64,000 bases of DNA from Bradyrhizobium diversitatis (lineage in GTDB: Bacteria > Pseudomonadota > Alphaproteobacteria > Rhizobiales > Xanthobacteraceae). The translations under genes were made by a program, and so were the position numbers. The notes beneath the pieces were generated by a model that worked only from the letters and a program-made list of their open reading frames with translations, was not told the origin of the DNA and searched no databases. The stretch spans positions 248,001-312,000 of the forward strand of contig NZ_JACEGD010000002.1 of assembly GCF_016031635.1 (NCBI RefSeq), given 5' to 3'. Positions 17,536 to 26,578 of the stretch are shown here, in pieces (the first letter of the stretch is position 1; each line of letters starts with the position of its first letter).

Positions 17536-18037
17536 CGGCGGAAAGATCGTCGATGACGGCTTCGTCAAGCTCGCCGTCGATACGCCGCTGCCCGAGCGCG
17601 GCGACATTCTTGTGCCGGCCGAGCGTTTCCTCGGCGAGGCCGAGGGCTTGCTCCAGCGCGCCGGCAAGGTCGGCGTGATCTGGCCGAACAATCGCGACAT
17701 CGCCGAACTCGTGCCGTATCTCGGCAGGATCGCGGCCGTCGCGCTGGTGTTCCCGACCTTCCGCGACGGGCGTGCCTACAGTCAGGCACGGCTGCTGCGC
17801 GAACGCTACGATTATCGCGGCGAATTGCGCGCCACCGGCCAGGTGCTGCGCGACCAGTTCGTGTTCATGCTGCGCGCCGGCTTCGACGCCTTCGAGGTCA
17901 AGAAGCAGGCGGACGCGGAAGCCTTCATGCAGACGGCCAGGCGCTATTCGGTATTCTACCAGCCGACCGGCGATGGCCGCATCACGGCGCTGCACCGGCG
18001 CATGCAGCTGCGTCATTCCGAAGGTGTCGGCACGTGA
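17522..18037 (+). CDS. DUF934 protein of the sulfite reductase operon
   Basis: 171 residues beginning MPLVNGGKIVDDGF, overlapping the cysI 3' end by 14 bases and the cysH start by 4 (GTGA). DUF934 proteins are conserved partners of ferredoxin-type cysI in proteobacteria and are sometimes listed as predicted oxidoreductases. Visible features are a VALVFPTFRDGRAYSQARLLRERY block and FVFMLRAGFDAFEV. There is no Cys and no nucleotide-binding motif that I can identify. Tight coupling suggests a stoichiometric partner of CysI or CysH. Confidence 0.85.
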   Translation: MPLVNGGKIVDDGFVKLAVDTPLPERGDILVPAERFLGEAEGLLQRAGKVGVIWPNNRDIAELVPYLGRIAAVALVFPTFRDGRAYSQARLLRERYDYRGELRATGQVLRDQFVFMLRAGFDAFEVKKQADAEAFMQTARRYSVFYQPTGDGRITALHRRMQLRHSEGVGT

Positions 18038-18759
18038 CCGCGATCGCGCCTCAGGTTCCGACGGTCTCTGCGTTGCCCTCGGCGGAAGAGCTCGATCGCG
18101 CTTTGCGCGATGCCTCGCCCGCGGAGATCGTCGCTGCGGCGCTGAAGACGGTCGGGCGCGACAAGCTCGCGCTGGTATCGTCCTTCGGTACGGAATCGGC
18201 GACGCTGCTGAAGGTCATGGCGGACGTTGATCCCGCGATTCCGGTGATCTTTCTCGACACCGGCTGGTTGTTCGAGGAGACGCTGGCCTATCGCGACACG
18301 CTGATCGCGAAGCTGGGCCTGAAGGACGTCCGGTCGATCAAGCCGGCCGACGAGACGCTGTCGCGCGAAGATCCCGACCGCGACCTCTGGTTCTCCGATC
18401 CCGACGCCTGCTGCCGCATTCGAAAAGTCGAGCCGCTGGCGCGGGCGCTGAAGCCGTTCTCGGCCTGGCTCAACGGCCGCAAGCGCTTCCAGGGCAGTGC
18501 GCGCGCCGACATTCCCGTCGTCGAGGATGACGGCGCGCGGCTGAAGTTCAATCCCTTCGCCAACGTCTCGCGCGAGGAGATCGAGGCGATCTTCACTCGT
18601 GCCAAATTGCCGCGGCACCCTCTGGTTGCGTCAGGATTTCTGTCGGTTGGCTGTATGCCTTGCACCAGCAGAACGGGCGAGGGCGAGGATTCCCGCGCCG
18701 GCCGATGGCGGGGCCGCGCCAAAACAGAATGCGGCATTCACACGATGAAGGTTTCGTAG
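18034..18759 (+). CDS. cysH: Adenylylsulfate (APS) reductase, thioredoxin-dependent, 4Fe-4S
   Basis: 241 residues from a GTG that overlaps the DUF934 stop. PP-loop fold with SSFGTESATLLK and FLDTGWLFEET. The Cys pair C126-C127 and the motif C207-x2-C210 are the ligands of the 4Fe-4S cluster that marks the APS-using type, as opposed to the E. coli PAPS type. The C-terminal ECGIH carries the redox-active Cys. It reduces APS to sulfite and AMP with thioredoxin. It is last in the reductive operon, with 108 bases before the sulfate transporter genes. Confidence 0.95.
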   Translation: MTAIAPQVPTVSALPSAEELDRALRDASPAEIVAAALKTVGRDKLALVSSFGTESATLLKVMADVDPAIPVIFLDTGWLFEETLAYRDTLIAKLGLKDVRSIKPADETLSREDPDRDLWFSDPDACCRIRKVEPLARALKPFSAWLNGRKRFQGSARADIPVVEDDGARLKFNPFANVSREEIEAIFTRAKLPRHPLVASGFLSVGCMPCTSRTGEGEDSRAGRWRGRAKTECGIHTMKVS

Positions 18760-18802
18760 CACGGTTGCGCCGCCACGCTGCGAACAAGAAAATCCGGTTC
18801 CG

Positions 18803-18832
18803 TTGACTTGAGTGCGTTTCGCCCCGAGTTAT
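18803..18832 (+). promoter_or_regulatory. Possible sigma-70 promoter of the sulfate ABC transporter operon
   Basis: TTGACT (18803-18808), 18 bases, AGTTAT (18827-18832), 35 bases before the sbp start. The -35 is good and the -10 weak. It lies in the only sizeable gap between cysH and sbp. Confidence 0.35.
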
Positions 18833-18867
18833 GCCTGCCGTCGATGACGCCGATGTCGTCGAGGTGA

Positions 18868-19869
18868 ATGGAGATGGACATGATGCGCCGTATCGTTCCG
18901 CTCGCTGCAGGACTCCTCTGGGCAAGCTCGGCTCTCGCTGCTGACATCAGTTTGCTGAACGTGTCGTACGATCCGACGCGTGAGCTCTATGGCGAGTTCA
19001 ACAAGGCGTTCGCGCATGCCTATCAGAAGGAGACCGGCAAGAGCATCGAGATCAAGCAGTCGCATGGCGGTAGCGGCTCGCAGGCGCGCGCGGTGATCGA
19101 CGGACTGCAGGCCGACGTGGTGACGCTCGCGCTCGCCTATGACATCGATGCCATCGCTGCCAAGGGCCTGGTGGCGGCGGATTGGCAAAAGCGGCTGCCG
19201 CAGAATTCATCCCCCTATACCTCGACGATCGTATTCCTGGTGCGCAAGGGCAATCCCAAGGGCATCAGGGACTGGGACGACCTGGTCAAGCCCGGGGTTG
19301 CCATCATCACCCCGAACCCGAAGACGTCAGGCGGGGCGCGCTGGAATTATCTGGCCGCCTGGGGATTTGCGCAGAAGAAGTTCGGCTCGGCCGACAAGGC
19401 CAAGGACTTCATCGGCAAGCTCTATCAGCAGGTCCCGGTGCTGGATACCGGCGCGCGCGGCGCCACCGTGACCTTCGTCGAGCGCGGTGTCGGCGACGTG
19501 CTGCTCGCCTGGGAGAACGAGGCGTTCCTTGCGTTGAAGGAGTTCGGCACGAACAGGTTCGAGATCGTGGCGCCGCCGCAATCGATCCTTGCCGAGCCGC
19601 CGGTCGCGATCATCGACAAGGTTGCCGACAAAAAGGGCACCCGCAATGCGGCCGATGCCTACCTTCAATACTGGTACACCAAGGAGGGGCAGGAGATCGC
19701 CGCGCGCAACTTCTACCGTCCGCGCGATGCCGAAATCGCCAAGAAGTATGAAAATGCCTTCGCCAAGGTCGAGCTGTTCACGATCGACGACGTTTTCGGC
19801 GGCTGGACCAAGGCACAGAGGGAACATTTTGCCGACGGCGGCGTCTTTGATCAGATCTACAAGAACTGA
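18868..19869 (+). CDS. sbp: Sulfate-binding periplasmic protein of the sulfate ABC importer
   Basis: 333 residues with a signal peptide (1-24, ASSALA|A). The mature protein begins [20 protein letters not shown], the conserved start of sulfate/thiosulfate-binding proteins. [26 protein letters not shown] is the sulfate-binding signature, and the [16 protein letters not shown] block is also present. It captures sulfate in the periplasm and hands it to CysTWA. ATG 18868 follows GAGG; further in-frame ATGs at codons 3, 5 and 6 are possible. First gene of sbp-cysT-cysW-cysA. Confidence 0.95.
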   Translation: MEMDMMRRIVPLAAGLLWASSALAADISLLNVSYDPTRELYGEFNKAFAHAYQKETGKSIEIKQSHGGSGSQARAVIDGLQADVVTLALAYDIDAIAAKGLVAADWQKRLPQNSSPYTSTIVFLVRKGNPKGIRDWDDLVKPGVAIITPNPKTSGGARWNYLAAWGFAQKKFGSADKAKDFIGKLYQQVPVLDTGARGATVTFVERGVGDVLLAWENEAFLALKEFGTNRFEIVAPPQSILAEPPVAIIDKVADKKGTRNAADAYLQYWYTKEGQEIAARNFYRPRDAEIAKKYENAFAKVELFTIDDVFGGWTKAQREHFADGGVFDQIYKN

Positions 19870-19906
19870 TCAGGCGCTGTCTTAGGAGGCTTTTGCAGGG
19901 GGCCTG

Positions 19907-20743
19907 GTGAGCGCAGTTGCAGCACAACGCCGGACATTGCCGGGCTTCGGTCTCACCATGGGACTGACGCTGACCTGGCTGTCCGTGATCATCCTGATTC
20001 CGCTCGCCGGCCTGTTCCTGAAATCGCTCGAGCTCAGCCCCGAGCAGTTCTGGAACATCCTTTCGAGCCGCCGCACTCTGAACGCGCTTCGCGTCTCGTT
20101 CGGCCTCGCCTTTGCGGCGGCCTGCGTCAATCTCGTCATGGGCAGCGTCATCGTCTGGGCGCTGGTGCGCTACCGTTTCCCGGGCCGGCGACTGTTCGAC
20201 GCCATCGTGGACGTGCCCTTCGCGCTGCCGACCGCGGTGGCCGGCGTGGCGCTGACCGCGCTGTTCGCCGAGAAGGGCTGGCTGGGCGCGCCGCTTGCCG
20301 CGCTCGGCATCAAGGTCGCGTTCACGCCGGTCGGCATCTTCGTCGCCATGATCTTCATCGGTATTCCCTTCGTGGTTCGCACGGTGCAGCCGGTGCTCCA
20401 GGATCTCGACCCCGAGATCGAGGAAGCCGCGGGCAGCCTTGGCGCCAGCCGCTGGCAGACCATCTTCCGCGTGATCCTGCCGTCGCTCGCACCGGCGCTG
20501 CTTACCGGCCTCGCGCTCGCCTTCGCCCGGGCCGTCGGCGAATACGGCTCGGTGATCTTCATCGCCGGCAATCTGCCCAACGTCTCCGAAATAGCGCCGC
20601 TCTTGATCGTGATACGCCTGTCCGAATTCCGTTACGCCGATGCGACCGCGATCGCGGTGGTCATGCTCGTCGTCTCCTTCGTCATCATCTTTGCCGTCAA
20701 CCGGCTCCAGCGCTGGGCGCAGAGCCGGATTCCGGCGCGCTGA
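19907..20743 (+). CDS. cysT: Sulfate ABC transporter permease CysT (CysU)
   Basis: 278 residues, six membrane segments, GTG start with AGGGGG just upstream. The EEAAGSLGASRWQTIFRVILP motif (EAA loop, about 175-195) docks with the CysA ATPase. FGLAFAAACVNLVMGSVIVWALVRYRFPG is typical of CysT. It forms a heterodimeric channel with CysW in the inner membrane. Confidence 0.95.
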   Translation: MSAVAAQRRTLPGFGLTMGLTLTWLSVIILIPLAGLFLKSLELSPEQFWNILSSRRTLNALRVSFGLAFAAACVNLVMGSVIVWALVRYRFPGRRLFDAIVDVPFALPTAVAGVALTALFAEKGWLGAPLAALGIKVAFTPVGIFVAMIFIGIPFVVRTVQPVLQDLDPEIEEAAGSLGASRWQTIFRVILPSLAPALLTGLALAFARAVGEYGSVIFIAGNLPNVSEIAPLLIVIRLSEFRYADATAIAVVMLVVSFVIIFAVNRLQRWAQSRIPAR

Positions 20744-20752
20744 GGGCGGATC

Positions 20753-21664
20753 ATGACGATGCAGATCGCAGATTCCATACCGCTCTCGGCCTCCGACGCG
20801 AAGGCGCGTGCGCAGGCGGCGGCAGCGCAGGACAATTTGCGTACCGAACCGCGCGCCGTGCGCATCACCATCATCGCGCTCGCGATGATCTTTCTCACCA
20901 TCTTCGTCGTGCTCCCGCTCGTCGTCGTCTTTGCGCAGGCGTTCTCGAGGGGCGTCGTCGCCTATCTCGCCGCGCTCGCGGAGCCGGAGGCGCTGGCTGC
21001 AATCAGGCTGACGTTGCTGGTCGCAGCGATCTCAGTAGGCCTCAATCTGTTGTTCGGCCTCGTCGCCGCCTGGGCCATCGCCAAGTTCGATTTTCCGGGC
21101 AAGACGTTCCTGATCACGCTGATCGACCTGCCGTTCTCGGTCAGTCCGGTGATCTCGGGTCTCGTCTTCGTGCTGCTGTTCGGCGCACAGGGCTATTTCG
21201 GCAGCTGGCTGCGCGACCACGACATCCAGATCCTGTTCGCGGTGCCCGGCATTGCGCTCGCCACCACCTTCGTCACCTTTCCCTTCGTGGCCCGTGCGCT
21301 GATCCCGCTGATGCAGGAGCAGGGCACGCAGGAGGAGGAGGCCGCGATCTCGCTGGGCGCCTCGGGCCTCCAGACCTTCTTCCGCGTCACGCTGCCCAAC
21401 ATCAAATGGGGGGTGCTCTACGGCGTCCTGCTCTGCAACGCCCGCGCCATGGGCGAGTTCGGCGCGGTCTCGGTCGTCTCCGGCCACATTCGCGGCGAGA
21501 CCAACACCATGCCGCTCCTTGTCGAGATTCTCTACAACGAGTACCAGTTCGTCGCCGCCTTCGCGATCGCCTCGCTGCTGGCGATGCTGGCGCTGATCAC
21601 GCTGATCGTGAAGACCGTTCTCGAACGCCATCTGGACGAAGGACAAGAGCCAAGTGACCATTGA
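20753..21664 (+). CDS. cysW: Sulfate ABC transporter permease CysW
   Basis: 303 residues, a hydrophilic N-terminus of about 40 residues and six membrane segments. The EAA loop reads [22 protein letters not shown], and [21 protein letters not shown] is characteristic of CysW. The start lies nine bases after cysT, and the 3' end overlaps cysA by 11 bases. Confidence 0.95.
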   Translation: MTMQIADSIPLSASDAKARAQAAAAQDNLRTEPRAVRITIIALAMIFLTIFVVLPLVVVFAQAFSRGVVAYLAALAEPEALAAIRLTLLVAAISVGLNLLFGLVAAWAIAKFDFPGKTFLITLIDLPFSVSPVISGLVFVLLFGAQGYFGSWLRDHDIQILFAVPGIALATTFVTFPFVARALIPLMQEQGTQEEEAAISLGASGLQTFFRVTLPNIKWGVLYGVLLCNARAMGEFGAVSVVSGHIRGETNTMPLLVEILYNEYQFVAAFAIASLLAMLALITLIVKTVLERHLDEGQEPSDH

Positions 21665-22688
21665 AGTCAGAAATCTCGTCAAGTCGTTCGGCAGCTTCAA
21701 AGCCCTCGACGGCGTCGATCTCAAGGTCGACAGCGGCGAGTTGGTGGCGCTGCTCGGTCCGTCCGGCTCGGGCAAGACCACGCTGCTGCGGATCGTCGCC
21801 GGGCTCGACTGGCCTGATTCCGGCGAGGTCTTCATCAATGGCGAGGACGCACTGGCGCAAGGCGCGCGAGAGCGTCACGTCGGCTTCGTGTTCCAGCACT
21901 ATGCGCTGTTCCGCCACATGACGGTGTTCGAGAACGTCGCCTTCGGCCTGCGCGTGCAGCCGCGCACGGTCCGCAAGGACGAGGCGGCGATCCGCGCCCG
22001 GGTCAAGGAACTGCTCGATCTTGTACAGCTTGACTGGCTCGCCGATCGCTACCCGAGCCAGCTTTCCGGCGGCCAGCGCCAGCGCATCGCGCTCGCCCGC
22101 GCGCTGGCGATCGAGCCGCGCATCCTGCTGCTCGACGAGCCGTTCGGCGCGCTCGATGCGAAGGTGAGGAAAGAGCTGCGCAAATGGCTGCGCTCGCTGC
22201 ATCATGAAATCCACGTCACCTCGATCTTCGTCACCCATGACCAGGAGGAGGCGCTGGAAGTCGCCAACCGCGTCGTGGTGATGGACAAGGGCAGGATCGA
22301 GCAGATCGGCTCGCCCGATGACGTCTATGCAAGTCCCGCGACCGCCTTCGTCCACGGTTTCATCGGTGAATCGATCGAACTGCCGGTTGAAGTCGAAGGT
22401 GGTGCTGTCACGCTCGGCGGCCGGCCGCTTCGGCTCACAGCGGACGGGCTTGCGCCTGGCGCGTCAAAACTGTTCGTGCGGCGACATGACATGCTGGTCG
22501 GCCCGCCCGGCAGCGGCGCCTTCGAGGGCGCGGTCCGGCATGTCCGCAATTTCGGCCCCGTACAGCGCGCCGAGGTCGCGCTCTCGGGCGGCCAGACCAT
22601 CGAGATCGACGCCCCTCGCGACAAGGAACTTCGCGCCGGCGACACCATCGGATTGGAGCCCCGCCGCTACCGGATATTTGCGGGCTAG
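21654..22688 (+). CDS. cysA: Sulfate/thiosulfate ABC transporter ATPase
   Basis: 344 residues, GTG start inside the cysW end. Walker [11 protein letters not shown]-loop FQHYALF, signature LSGGQRQR, Walker [13 protein letters not shown] and the H-loop VTHD are all intact. A C-terminal TOBE-like regulatory domain follows from about residue 240. It energises sulfate uptake with CysT and CysW. Ends the operon; a palindromic repeat follows. Confidence 0.96.
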   Translation: MTIEVRNLVKSFGSFKALDGVDLKVDSGELVALLGPSGSGKTTLLRIVAGLDWPDSGEVFINGEDALAQGARERHVGFVFQHYALFRHMTVFENVAFGLRVQPRTVRKDEAAIRARVKELLDLVQLDWLADRYPSQLSGGQRQRIALARALAIEPRILLLDEPFGALDAKVRKELRKWLRSLHHEIHVTSIFVTHDQEEALEVANRVVVMDKGRIEQIGSPDDVYASPATAFVHGFIGESIELPVEVEGGAVTLGGRPLRLTADGLAPGASKLFVRRHDMLVGPPGSGAFEGAVRHVRNFGPVQRAEVALSGGQTIEIDAPRDKELRAGDTIGLEPRRYRIFAG

Positions 22689-22692
22689 CACA

Positions 22693-22807
22693 GTCATTCC
22701 GGGGCGATGCAGAGCATCGAACCCGGAATCCCGAGATTGAGGCGCGAGATTCTCAGGTGCGCGATTGCGCACCATAGTTCGCGCTGACGCGCGCCCCCGG
22801 AATGACG
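22693..22807. repeat. Palindromic repeat, CATTCCGGGG...CCCCGGAATG family, copy 1
   Basis: The outer arms GTCATTCCGGGGC and CCCCCGGAATGAC are inverted. The interior includes GATGCAGAGCATC and GCGCACC/TGCGCGATTGCGC hairpins. Related copies lie at 33184, 45407, 48325, 56448 and 62069. Position downstream of cysA allows a terminator role. Confidence 0.75.
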
Positions 22808-22885
22808 GCTCAGATTTTCCTCAAAATTCACCTTTCAGCCACGGTTGATATGCAACAACGGACCCTCATTTGGGGGCCTCGATTC

Positions 22886-23389
22886 ATGCGCGCTGCGGCC
22901 GCAATTCTCATCATTTTGCTGCTCGCCGGCTGTGCCGGCAACGAAGCACCGGTCCAGCAGCCATCCATGTACACCGACATGGCGGTTCCGGGCTCCAAGC
23001 TCGATGCGCAGGCGGCTGCGGTGATGATCTCGCAATACCGCCAGAACAACGGGCTGGGCACCGTTGTGATCGATTCCGACCTGATGCGGCTCGCCGAGTC
23101 CCAGTCGGGCGCGATGGCGGCGGCCAACAAGATGGACCACGACGTCCGCGCGCCGCTCGCCAAGCGCCTCGCCGCCGGCGGTTATCCCGCGACCGTGGCG
23201 GTCGAGAACATCTCGGCCGGCTATCATACGCTGGCGGAAGCGTTTTCTGGCTGGCGCGACTCGCCGCCTCACCGCGCCAACATGCTCAAGGGCGGTGTCA
23301 CAAAATTAGGCATCGCGGCGAGCTATGCTCCCGGCACCAAGTACAAGGTGTTCTGGACCATGATCCTGGCCTCGACGGACCCGAGATAA
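22886..23389 (+). CDS. CAP/SCP-domain lipoprotein
   Basis: 167 residues. The lipobox LLAGC places a lipidated Cys at about 17, so a periplasmic, membrane-anchored protein is expected. A CAP (SCP/PR-1) domain fills the rest: VAVENIS and WRDSPPHRANML are the conserved signature stretches, including the Glu and His of the CAP cavity. The function of bacterial CAP proteins is mostly unknown. ATG 22886 is chosen for the signal peptide; the longer reading from 22802 would bury it. Convergent or cotranscribed neighbours do not point to a pathway. Confidence 0.85.
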   Translation: MRAAAAILIILLLAGCAGNEAPVQQPSMYTDMAVPGSKLDAQAAAVMISQYRQNNGLGTVVIDSDLMRLAESQSGAMAAANKMDHDVRAPLAKRLAAGGYPATVAVENISAGYHTLAEAFSGWRDSPPHRANMLKGGVTKLGIAASYAPGTKYKVFWTMILASTDPR

Positions 23390-23467
23390 GCCAGACTTGA
23401 TCTCGGGGCGCATTGACGCCGCGGCGGAGTGTCGCCACGGTGGCCAGCCTTTTGCTATTGTTCCCGA

Positions 23468-24643
23468 ATGACAGATCATAGTCCGGACATCGCAACGATC
23501 CCGACGAATGCGCAACGCGTCCTGGTTCTCCAGGGCGGCGGCGCGCTCGGCTCCTATCAGGCCGGGGCCTATCAGGCGCTGTGCGGCTACGGCTTCGAGC
23601 CGGAATGGGTGGCCGGCATCTCCATCGGCGCGGTCAACGCTGCCATCATCGCCGGCAACGAGGGCCAGATGCGCGTCAAGCGGCTCAAGGAATTCTGGGA
23701 GATGGTCTCGGCGCCGGTCCCGTGGAAGCCGATCGGCAAGAGCGACCACAGCCGCGAGCTGTTCAATTCGACCAGCGCTGCGCTGATTGCGACCTTCGGC
23801 GTGCCCGGCTTCTTCACACCGCGCATTCCGCCGGCGCCGCTCTGGCCGCCAGGGCACCCCGAAGCGGAAAGCTATTACGACACATCGCCGCTGAAGAAGA
23901 CGCTGGAGCGTCTCGTCGATTTCGACCGCATCAACGATCTGAAGACGCGGCTGTCGGTCGGCGCAGTCGGCGTCACCTCGGGCAACTTCAAATACTTCGA
24001 CAATTACGAGTTCAAGAAGCTCGGCAAGACCATCGGCCCCGAGCACATCATGGCCTCCGGCGCGCTGCCGCCCGGCTTTCCCTCCGTGATGATCGACGGC
24101 GAACATTACTGGGACGGCGGCATCGCTTCCAACACCCCGCTCGACTACGTGCTCGATGCCGAGGTCGAACGCGACATGCTGATCTTCCAGGTCGATCTGT
24201 TCTCCGCGCGCGGGGACCTGCCGAACTCGCTGCTGGAAGCGGCCGAGCGCGAGAAGGACATCCGCTATTCCAGCCGCACGCGGATGAACACCGACAAGAA
24301 CAAGCAGCTGCACAACGCGCGACGCGCCGTGCGTGACCTGATCAGCAAATTGCCGGACTATCTCAAGAACGATCCTTCCGTCGAATTCCTGGCGAAAGTG
24401 TCGCGCGAAAGCACCGTCACGGTGGTGCATCTGATCTATCGCAGCAAGAACTACGAATCCTCGTCCAAGGACTACGACTTCTCTCATGTCGCCATGGTCG
24501 AGCATTGGGAGGCCGGCGTGCGCGACGTGCATCTGTCGATGCGCCACAGGGACTGGCTCGAGCGGCCCCAGTCCAGCGAGACTATGGTGACCTACGATCT
24601 CACGGGGGACGTCACCGCGCCCTCGGCAAAAAGGAGCGAATAG
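23468..24643 (+). CDS. Patatin-like phospholipase with DUF3734 C-terminal domain
   Basis: 391 residues. The patatin fold (about 17-225) has the oxyanion loop QGGGALGSYQAG, the nucleophile elbow GISIG with Ser52, and the catalytic DGG with Asp216, so the Ser-Asp dyad is complete. The remainder is DUF3734. No signal peptide, so cytosolic or peripheral. The next gene, 3-hydroxybutyrate dehydrogenase, starts 2 bases after the stop. That coupling suggests a link between an acyl-ester hydrolase and 3-hydroxybutyrate metabolism, for instance in mobilising polyhydroxybutyrate, but the substrate is not shown by sequence. Confidence 0.88.
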   Translation: MTDHSPDIATIPTNAQRVLVLQGGGALGSYQAGAYQALCGYGFEPEWVAGISIGAVNAAIIAGNEGQMRVKRLKEFWEMVSAPVPWKPIGKSDHSRELFNSTSAALIATFGVPGFFTPRIPPAPLWPPGHPEAESYYDTSPLKKTLERLVDFDRINDLKTRLSVGAVGVTSGNFKYFDNYEFKKLGKTIGPEHIMASGALPPGFPSVMIDGEHYWDGGIASNTPLDYVLDAEVERDMLIFQVDLFSARGDLPNSLLEAAEREKDIRYSSRTRMNTDKNKQLHNARRAVRDLISKLPDYLKNDPSVEFLAKVSRESTVTVVHLIYRSKNYESSSKDYDFSHVAMVEHWEAGVRDVHLSMRHRDWLERPQSSETMVTYDLTGDVTAPSAKRSE

Positions 24644-24644
24644 A

Positions 24645-25433
24645 ATGGGTAGTCTGTCAGGCAAGAACGCCGTCGTGACCGGATCGACCAGTGGCATCGG
24701 GCTCGCTTACGCACGCGCCTTTGCCGGCGCCGGCGCCAATGTCGTCATCAACGGCTTCGGCTCGGCCGAGGACATCGAGAAGGAACGCGCCAAGATCGAG
24801 TCCGACTTCAAGGTCAAGGCGATCTACTCGCCCGCCGACATGACCAAGCCCGCCGAGATCGCCGGCATGATCGCGCTCGGCGAGAAGACGTTCGGCTCGG
24901 TCGACATCCTCGTCAACAACGCCGGCATCCAGTTCGTGTCGCCGATCGAGGAGTTTCCGCCGGAGAAGTGGGACCAGATCATCGCGATCAACCTCTCCTC
25001 GGCCTTCCATGCCATCCGTGCCGCCGTCCCCGGCATGAAGAAGAAGGGCTGGGGCCGCATCATCAACACGGCGTCGGCGCATTCGCTGGTGGCCTCGCCC
25101 TTCAAGTCGGCCTACGTCTCGGCCAAGCACGGCATCGCCGGTCTCACCAAGACCGTGGCGTTGGAGGTTGCGACCCACAAGATCACATGCAACTGCATCA
25201 GCCCCGGCTACGTCTGGACGCCGCTGGTCGAGAAGCAGATCCCCGACACGATGAAGGCGCGCAACCTGACGCGCGAGCAGGTCATCAACGACGTGCTGCT
25301 CGACGCGCAGCCGACCAAGGAGTTCGTCACTTCCGAGCAGGTCGCCGCGCTCGCCCTGTTCCTGTGCAGCGACGACGCCGCGCAGATCACCGGCACCAAC
25401 CTGTCGATCGACGGCGGCTGGACCGCGGAGTAA
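24645..25433 (+). CDS. bdhA: D-3-hydroxybutyrate dehydrogenase (SDR)
   Basis: 262 residues, a classical short-chain dehydrogenase. TGSTSGIG binds NAD, NNAG is the central motif, and Tyr157-x3-Lys161 (YVSAK) with the Ser of TASAHS is catalytic. The features TVALEVA, CNCISPGYVWTPLVEKQIPD and the His/Gln/Lys-lined substrate pocket are those of bacterial 3-hydroxybutyrate dehydrogenases, which interconvert 3-hydroxybutyrate and acetoacetate. It is translationally close to the patatin gene. A different SDR substrate is possible but less likely. Confidence 0.88.
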   Translation: MGSLSGKNAVVTGSTSGIGLAYARAFAGAGANVVINGFGSAEDIEKERAKIESDFKVKAIYSPADMTKPAEIAGMIALGEKTFGSVDILVNNAGIQFVSPIEEFPPEKWDQIIAINLSSAFHAIRAAVPGMKKKGWGRIINTASAHSLVASPFKSAYVSAKHGIAGLTKTVALEVATHKITCNCISPGYVWTPLVEKQIPDTMKARNLTREQVINDVLLDAQPTKEFVTSEQVAALALFLCSDDAAQITGTNLSIDGGWTAE

Positions 25434-25444
25434 GAACGCGATGT

Positions 25445-25538
25445 CGTAGGCTGGGCAAAGGCGCGTCAGCGCCGTGCCCACCATTCTTCCGCGATTGAGA
25501 GAAGTGGTGGGCACGCTTGCGCTTTGCCCACCCTACGA
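25445..25538. repeat. Palindromic repeat, GTAGGcTGGGCAAAG...CTTTGCCCACCCTAC type
   Basis: The arms of an imperfect inverted repeat enclose GTGCCCACCA and TGGTGGGCAC, which also pair. This is a common Bradyrhizobium intergenic element. It lies between the convergent bdhA and TauE/SafE genes and could terminate both. Confidence 0.7.
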
Positions 25539-25565
25539 GAGTGAGAGCGAGGCGGCAGTTGCCGC

Positions 25566-26390
25566 TCAATGGCTCCAGGCCAGCGCCGTCACGAATGCCG
25601 AGGACAGGTTCAGCTCGGCAAAGATGATCTTGCCGGCGACCACGAACAGCACGCAGGCAAGCGTCAGCCGCAGCACCGTCTCGGGCACGCGCGTCGCGCT
25701 GTAGCTGCCGACGATGATGCCGGGCAGAGAGCCCAGCAGCAGCACGCCCATCAGGGCCCAGTCGACGTCACCGAGCGCCCAATGTCCGATACCGGCGACG
25801 AGTGTCAGCGGCACCGCATGGGCGATGTCGGAGCCGACGATGGTCGCCATCGGCAGGCGCGGATAGAGCAGCAGCAGCACGGTCACGCCAACCGCGCCGG
25901 CGCCGACCGAGGAGATCGAGACCAGCACGCCCAGCACGACGCCGGTGATCACGGTCGCAATCAAAGTGGTGCGCGCGTCGACCTGCTCGAGGCGCTTTCG
26001 ATAGCGGTCCATGATCGACTTGCGAAAGATCAACGAGGTCGCGGTCAGCAGCAGCGCAAAGCACAGCACCAGATTGACCAGGCTGCGCTCGGCATCGCTC
26101 TTGAGGTCGAGCTTCCACAGCACCAGCAGCGTCACCGCGCTCGCAGGAATGCTGCCGCAGGCGAGCCGCAGCACTGCCGGCCAGTGCACGCTGCGCGACC
26201 AGCCATGCACCACGCTGCCGCCGGTCTTGGTGGCAGCGGCATAGAGCAGGTCGGTGCCGACCGCGGTGGAGGGGTGGACGCCGAACAACAGGATCAGCAG
26301 CGGCGTCATCAACGAGCCGCCGCCGACGCCGGTCATGCCGACAAGCAGGCCGACGGCGAATCCGGAGGCGACGTAAAGTGGATCAAGCAT
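25566..26390 (-). CDS. TauE/SafE family sulfite/organosulfonate exporter-like permease
   Basis: 274 residues, about eight membrane segments. GVGGGSLMTPLLILLFGV is the N-terminal TauE/SafE signature (PF01925), and a second repeat carries SVGAGAVGVTVLL. Family members export sulfite or sulfonates, but many have unknown substrates. Sulfite export would suit the nearby cys locus, yet three unrelated genes lie between. ATG 26390 is preferred over an upstream in-frame start at 26513, which adds a non-homologous 41-residue extension. Confidence 0.85.
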   Translation of the reverse strand: MLDPLYVASGFAVGLLVGMTGVGGGSLMTPLLILLFGVHPSTAVGTDLLYAAATKTGGSVVHGWSRSVHWPAVLRLACGSIPASAVTLLVLWKLDLKSDAERSLVNLVLCFALLLTATSLIFRKSIMDRYRKRLEQVDARTTLIATVITGVVLGVLVSISSVGAGAVGVTVLLLLYPRLPMATIVGSDIAHAVPLTLVAGIGHWALGDVDWALMGVLLLGSLPGIIVGSYSATRVPETVLRLTLACVLFVVAGKIIFAELNLSSAFVTALAWSH

Positions 26391-26578
26391 CTCAGGGAAT
26401 GTTAGGTTGATCTCATCGGTTGGGCAATATGACGTAGAATAAACTTTCCCCAAGGCGCAACTGCTTGGATGGAATAAGAAAAATTGTGCCGCTGGCCGGG
26501 ACTGGGCAGACATTTTGCTTCGTCCCAGGGCTCGTCACGCAATAGGCGTTCCTCAACGGCGGCGCAGGCCGCGGCGGC

